Source: Colimorpha sp045640985
GTDB lineage: Bacteria > Bacteroidota > Bacteroidia > Bacteroidales > P3
Length of the DNA: 64,000 nt
Direction of reading: 5' to 3'
Assembly: GCA_045640985.1 (NCBI GenBank)
Contig: JAZUFZ010000022.1
Location: 1 to 64,000 of the forward strand
Within the stretch, counting starts at the first letter, position 1. Every line of letters begins with the position of its first letter. The position numbers were made by a program, and so were the translations under genes. A model generated the notes under the pieces. It was not told where the DNA came from. It ran no database searches and saw only the letters and a list, made by a program, of their open reading frames with translations. This document shows, one piece after another, positions 59,842-64,000 of this stretch.

Positions 59842-59917
59842 CTTGCTTGAAATTTAATACTATAACGCAAAAATTTAGAAAAAATTGCGTCCCATGGAAT
59901 TTTTTTACAAGTTGTAT

Positions 59918-59992
59918 TCAGATCAAAGAAGAAGTATCATCATCTTCTGTTGTCAAAATGACTTCCCCGTTTATGTTTTTTATCTCAACCAT
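59918..59992 (-). pseudogene. Truncated relative of the pentapeptide-repeat gene
   Basis: A 24-codon frame starting ATG at 59992 reads MVEIKNINGEVILTTEDDDT then SSLI and stop. The first 13 residues align with the start of the neighbouring pentapeptide-repeat protein (MLIIKNIHGDIIA), but no pentapeptides follow. It looks like a duplicated gene that lost its repeat body, or a short peptide gene. Confidence 0.5.
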
Positions 59993-60059
59993 TTGTATTA
60001 AAACGCGGTTTGGATTAAATTATTGCGTTCCTCGGTCTTTAAATATTTTACAATTTTTC

Positions 60060-60090
60060 TTTGTGGTATCAGGATTTCTTTGTATCTTTG
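60060..60090 (+). promoter_or_regulatory. Promoter of Na/Pi cotransporter gene 1
   Basis: TTTG (60060-60063) and TATCTTTG (60083-60090) are 19 bases apart. In the leader, GGTAACAG-ATTGG-CTGTTACC (60118-60138) forms a perfect 8-bp hairpin, 29 bases before the ATG. Confidence 0.75.
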
Positions 60091-60167
60091 CATTGATTTA
60101 GATAGTTAATGAATTTCGGTAACAGATTGGCTGTTACCATGGTAAGTAAAAAAAGAAGTGAAAATTT

Positions 60168-61931
60168 ATGAGCTTTTTTGAAGTTTTAATGGTAATCTTC
60201 AAATTCGCAGGTGCAGTAGGTGTATTCATTTACGGTGTGAAGCACATGAGCGAAGGATTACAGAAAGTGGCTGGCGACAAGATGCGTTCCATCCTCGGCC
60301 GTATCACCGGCAGCCCGGTCAGTGGAATTTTAACAGGAGCAGGCGTCACAGCTGCCATCCAGTCCTCTACGGCCACCACGGTGATGGTGGTCTCTTTTGT
60401 GAATAGCGGACTGCTTACACTGGCAGGTGCCATCGCGGCGGTGATGGGTGCCAACATTGGTACTACGCTTACTTCATGGATTATACTCCTCGGAATGGGA
60501 GGAGGCGGCGGAGAAGGCGGCGCGTTCCTCTTTCCGCTCGTGGTGATTGCGCTCTCGCTTCCTTTTATGATGATGAAGGGCGAGAAATGTAAGTATATTT
60601 CAGAGTTCATTATCGGTTTCGGTCTTCTGCTCATCGGTCTGCAGTTTCTGCAGGACGCGATGCCCACACTGAGCGACGACTTCCTGGCCAAGATGGCTAC
60701 ATGGTCGGATTGGGGATTCTGGTCGATTCTTATATTCATTATTATAGGCGCTATACTCACGGTGCTCATCCAGGCCAGCTCTGCCGTGATGGCCATTACT
60801 TTGGTGATGTGTGCCAACGGATGGATTGGATTCGATATAGCTGTGGCCATCGTAATGGGGCAGAATATTGGTACAACCCTTACCGCCAATATAGCTGCTA
60901 TGGTGGCCAATGCCACGGGTAAGAAAGCGGCTCGTGCCCACTTTGTGTTCAATGTGGTGGGTGTGATACTGACCTTGATTGTCTTCCATCCGTTGATGAA
61001 CCTTATCGCCTCTATGACGGAGTCCATGAGCGGCATTAACCCCTACGATGCAGCAAAGGCGGCCGAAAGTCTGCCGCTCGCTATTACCATCTTCCACACT
61101 TTCTTTAATGTGGCTAATACCATCATCCTGGCGTTCTTCATTCCGCAGATCATCAGGATCGTAGATTGGATGGTGAAGACTCCGGCGGAAGACGCCGAAG
61201 ACGAGTATCGTCTCAAATTTATCTCCGGTGGCTATATGAATACCGCCGAACTGAATCTGCAGCTGGCCCAGAAGGAAATCGAAAACTTCTCAAAGCGGGT
61301 GCTCCGTATGTACACCTTCCTGCCTTCGTTGAGAACTGCGAAGGATGAAGAAGAGTTTACGGGCATCTTTGACCGTATAGAGAAATACGAAGGCATTACT
61401 GACCGTATGGAAATCGAAATTGCCCAGTTCCTTACCAAGATTTCGGAAGGAGATATGTCCCGCGAGGCTTCTCAGAGGATAAGCTCTATGCTCCGTATTA
61501 TCGATAACCTTGAATCAATCGGAGACGATATCTACCAAATCGCTATTCATCGCAAGAACAAGCGGGAAGAAGAAGTCCATTTCGATGACGGACTCAACCA
61601 GAATATCGCCCATATTACCGACCTGGTGCAGCATGCCTTGGATGTAATGGATGCCAACCTCCATACCGATTACAATCATATCGATCTGGATTCCGCATAT
61701 AAGGCAGAGGACGATGTGAACAAGTATCGCGATGTGCTCCGTGCCCAGCATCTGGATGCGCTCAAGAACGGTACCTATTCCTATAGCATCGGCACGGCCT
61801 ACAGCGGTATCTATGCCCTTTACGAGAAGTTGGCTGACCACGCTATCAATATTTCGGAGGCTATCGACAATTCCGCCAAGATTGACTATATCCAGCAGCC
61901 ATCCGCCACTCCGTTGCCAAGCCACAACTAA
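60168..61931 (+). CDS. Na/Pi cotransporter family protein 1 (PhoU-like C-terminus)
   Basis: A 587-residue inner-membrane protein of the NptA/PNaS family, expected to carry phosphate with sodium. The membrane half (about 1-335) has two inverted repeats with the family signature: GVTAAIQSSTATTVMVVSFV and GANIGTTLTSW in the first, LIQASSAVMAITLVM and GQNIGTTLTANIAA in the second. From about 360 to 560 is a cytoplasmic helical PhoU-like domain (SKRVLRMYTFLPSLRTAKDE, IDNLESIGDDIYQIA). The C-terminus ends QQPSATPLPSHN. A tandem paralogue follows. The start matches the family's N-terminus. Confidence 0.92.
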   Translation: MSFFEVLMVIFKFAGAVGVFIYGVKHMSEGLQKVAGDKMRSILGRITGSPVSGILTGAGVTAAIQSSTATTVMVVSFVNSGLLTLAGAIAAVMGANIGTTLTSWIILLGMGGGGGEGGAFLFPLVVIALSLPFMMMKGEKCKYISEFIIGFGLLLIGLQFLQDAMPTLSDDFLAKMATWSDWGFWSILIFIIIGAILTVLIQASSAVMAITLVMCANGWIGFDIAVAIVMGQNIGTTLTANIAAMVANATGKKAARAHFVFNVVGVILTLIVFHPLMNLIASMTESMSGINPYDAAKAAESLPLAITIFHTFFNVANTIILAFFIPQIIRIVDWMVKTPAEDAEDEYRLKFISGGYMNTAELNLQLAQKEIENFSKRVLRMYTFLPSLRTAKDEEEFTGIFDRIEKYEGITDRMEIEIAQFLTKISEGDMSREASQRISSMLRIIDNLESIGDDIYQIAIHRKNKREEEVHFDDGLNQNIAHITDLVQHALDVMDANLHTDYNHIDLDSAYKAEDDVNKYRDVLRAQHLDALKNGTYSYSIGTAYSGIYALYEKLADHAINISEAIDNSAKIDYIQQPSATPLPSHN

Positions 61932-62184
61932 TACTGCCTGAATGTATTTCCTTGTGTAATATGGATTATGTAATGGTCGGTGTTACGTATATGGTTTCGG
62001 AAATGGAATGTATCCTATTTTTTAGATTTTGAATACCTTTGAGAGGAAATAAAGACCTATATAATTTTTATAGATTAAGGTATAGATGAAATCGATATAT
62101 ATGATATTCAGTATTTTGACATTCTTTGTCCTGCTTGAAACTTGAAATATGCAGATCAGGTGTATTTCCTTTTCTTTTTTTTCG
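61932..62184. other. Intergenic region between the two cotransporter genes
   Basis: AT-rich DNA of about 250 bases without a gene. I see no strong terminator for the first gene. Confidence 0.45.
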
Positions 62185-62192
62185 TATTTTTG
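62185..62192 (+). promoter_or_regulatory. Promoter -7 box of Na/Pi cotransporter gene 2
   Basis: TATTTTTG followed by CAGCAG; no clear -33 box. The leader of about 95 bases contains the perfect hairpin GTGGCAG-GCGGT-CTGCCAC at 62248-62266, in a position like that of the hairpin before gene 1. Confidence 0.65.
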
Positions 62193-62292
62193 CAGCAGAA
62201 ATCTACGTAGAAAATAAAATCGTACAAATAAAGTTAAATTATTCAAGGTGGCAGGCGGTCTGCCACATCAGTAAACCAAAAACACAAAAACA

Positions 62293-64000
62293 ATGAATCT
62301 TACAACAGTATTGATCGTGATCCTCAAATTCGCAGGAGCCGTCGGCGTATTCATGTATGGCATGAAGCAGATGAGCGAGGGTCTTCAGAAAATTGCGGGC
62401 AACAAGATGCGTGCGGTCCTGAGCCGTATTACCAACCGCCCTATCAGTGGCATTCTTACAGGCGCAGGTGTGACTGCCGCCATCCAATCCTCATCAGCCA
62501 CCACGGTGATGGTGGTTTCGTTTGTCAATAGCGGGCTTCTAACCCTCGCCGGCGCAATCGCGGTGATTATGGGTGCCAATATCGGAACCACGCTCACGTC
62601 ATGGATCATACTGCTCGGCATGGGCGGTCATGGAGCAGGTGGGGCTTTCTTTTTCCCGCTGGTGGTAGTGGCGCTCTCTCTGCCGTTTATGATGACAAAG
62701 AATGAAAAGTGCAAATATATATCAGAGTTTTTAATCGGCTTCGGCCTGTTGCTGGTGGGACTTCAGTTCCTTCAGGATGCTATGCCGACACTCAGCGAAG
62801 CGTTTCTTGAGAAACTGGCCCGTTGGTCAGGATGGGGATTCGGCTCAATATTGATATTTGTGCTGGTAGGCACCATACTTGCGGCTGTTCTTCAGGCCAG
62901 TTCTGCCGTAATGGCAATCACCTTGATCATGTGTGCCAACGGATGGATTGGTTTTGATGTTGCTGTAGCCATTGTGATGGGGCAGAACATCGGTACTACC
63001 GTAACAGCCAATATAGCCGCTATGATGGCTAATCCTACAGGAAAGAAGGCGGCTCGTGCTCATCTGGTGTTCAATGTGCTGGGCGTGGTGTTCGCCCTCA
63101 TCGCCTTCCGCCCGTTGATGAGCCTTGTGGCAGACATCACGATGGCTTTCAGCGGAATGTCGCCCTATGAATCTGTGGATTCTGTACCTCTTGCCATTAC
63201 CATTTTCCACACCTTCTTCAATATAGCTAACACCATTATTCTCGTATTCTTTATTCCCCAGATCATTAAGATTGTGGATTGGATGGTGAAGACACCGTCT
63301 GAAGATAAAGAGGATGAATATCGTCTGAAATATATATCCAGAGGTCTGTTGAACACTGCAGAACTGAACCTGGAGATGGCTCGAAAAGAGATCGAGGATT
63401 ACTCAAAGCGGGTACTCCGTATGTACACCTTCCTGCCTTCGTTGAGAACTGCGAAGGATGAAGAAGAGTTTACGAGCATCTTTGACCGTATAGAGAAATA
63501 CGAAGGCATTACTGACCGTATGGAGGTCGAGATTGCCCAGTTCCTTACCAAGATTTCGGAAGGAGATATGTCCCGCGAGGCTTCTCAGAGGGTTAGTTCT
63601 ATGCTCCGCATTATCGATAACCTTGAATCAATCGGAGACGATATCTACCAAATCGCTATTCATCGCAAGAACAAGCGTCAGGAGGAAGTCCATTTCGATG
63701 ACGGACTCAACCAGAATATCGCCCATATCACCGACCTGGTGCAGCATGCCTTGGACGTAATGGACGCTAACCTTCATACCGATTACAACCATATTGATTT
63801 GGATTCTGCATATAAGGCAGAGGACGATGTGAACAAGTATCGCGATGTGCTCCGTGCCCAGCATCTGGATGCACTCAAGAACGGTACCTATTCCTATAGC
63901 ATCGGCACGGCCTACAGCGGTATCTATGCCCTTTACGAGAAGTTGGCTGACCACGCTATCAATATCTCGGAGGCTATCGACAATTCCGCCAAGATTGACT
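62293..64000 (+). CDS. Na/Pi cotransporter family protein 2 (3' end outside window)
   Basis: A tandem paralogue of the previous gene, cut by the window edge about 15 residues before the expected end (last codons NSAKID). The membrane half has the same signatures (GVTAAIQSSSATTVMVVSFV, GANIGTTLTSW, LQASSAVMAITLIM, GQNIGTTVTANIAA) but is clearly diverged, for example in AVVLQ-region loops and a shorter loop near SPYESVDSVPLAI. From about SKRVLRMYTF (63404) onward it is almost identical in DNA to gene 1. It has its own promoter and leader hairpin. Confidence 0.92.
   Translation, partial: MNLTTVLIVILKFAGAVGVFMYGMKQMSEGLQKIAGNKMRAVLSRITNRPISGILTGAGVTAAIQSSSATTVMVVSFVNSGLLTLAGAIAVIMGANIGTTLTSWIILLGMGGHGAGGAFFFPLVVVALSLPFMMTKNEKCKYISEFLIGFGLLLVGLQFLQDAMPTLSEAFLEKLARWSGWGFGSILIFVLVGTILAAVLQASSAVMAITLIMCANGWIGFDVAVAIVMGQNIGTTVTANIAAMMANPTGKKAARAHLVFNVLGVVFALIAFRPLMSLVADITMAFSGMSPYESVDSVPLAITIFHTFFNIANTIILVFFIPQIIKIVDWMVKTPSEDKEDEYRLKYISRGLLNTAELNLEMARKEIEDYSKRVLRMYTFLPSLRTAKDEEEFTSIFDRIEKYEGITDRMEVEIAQFLTKISEGDMSREASQRVSSMLRIIDNLESIGDDIYQIAIHRKNKRQEEVHFDDGLNQNIAHITDLVQHALDVMDANLHTDYNHIDLDSAYKAEDDVNKYRDVLRAQHLDALKNGTYSYSIGTAYSGIYALYEKLADHAINISEAIDNSAKID

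Overview
The window looks like a chromosomal segment of a gut-type Bacteroidales bacterium; the genus cannot be fixed from sequence alone. The signs are Bacteroidetes promoters (a TAnnTTTG -7 box, usually with a TTTG -33 box about 19 bases upstream), almost no Shine-Dalgarno sites, a type IX secretion (T9SS type A) sorting domain, BspA-like leucine-rich lipoproteins, a GWxTD protein, exported host-glycan hydrolases (GH29, GH20) and Bacteroidetes-type housekeeping genes. Base composition is moderate, apart from an AT-rich island near 57.8-59.0 kb. No prophage, conjugative element, CRISPR array or rRNA operon is present.

Layout. 0-4.3 kb: the end of an IS4-type transposase, then a minus-strand operon (beta-barrel protein, coaD, recG, GNAT). 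4.9-13.6 kb: GH29 fucosidase, a NdpA/YejK-like nucleoid protein, and an envelope operon (GWxTD protein, lipid A-type acyltransferase, glycosyltransferase, gltX, Skp-like protein). 13.7-21.7 kb: tRNA-Ser(CGA), a DPP IV-type peptidase, a beta-barrel protein, a His-rich protein with a Ser/Thr/Arg tail, a uridine phosphorylase-like enzyme, a nitroreductase-like lipoprotein and typA. 21.75-23.2 kb: a gene-poor stretch made of short-period repeats. 23.3-31.3 kb: minus-strand exported proteins, including one of 1730 residues whose leader can fold into a long nested stem. 31.5-38.1 kb: a lipoprotein, a nitroreductase-like protein, adenosine deaminase, and two tandem fimbrillin-like/LRR lipoproteins followed by a small Gly-rich protein. 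38.2-44.7 kb: metK, pdxJ, a DMT transporter, an SGNH hydrolase and GH20. 44.7-49.5 kb: a small exported protein, aspS and an EF-hand membrane protein. 49.8-57.8 kb: MATE transporter, Y-family polymerase, murB with two followers, purA and a PepSY-like protein. 57.8-60.1 kb: an AT-rich accessory patch (orphan protein, phage-like protein, pentapeptide-repeat protein and a truncated relative). 60.2 kb to the end: two tandem Na/Pi cotransporter genes, the second cut by the window edge.

The most unusual content is noncoding. A 119-120 bp near-palindromic element occurs four times in intergenic DNA. An 11-bp unit forms short arrays at two loci 27 kb apart, one of them in inverted halves. A roughly 75-bp repeat overlaps the stop codons of two unrelated genes. 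Nested stems flank the 1730-residue gene on both sides. I see no clear multi-gene defence or biosynthetic system. The best candidates for something undescribed are the repeat families, the structured leader, and the LRR-lipoprotein pair with its small Gly-rich partner. All functions are read from sequence motifs; no database search was possible.
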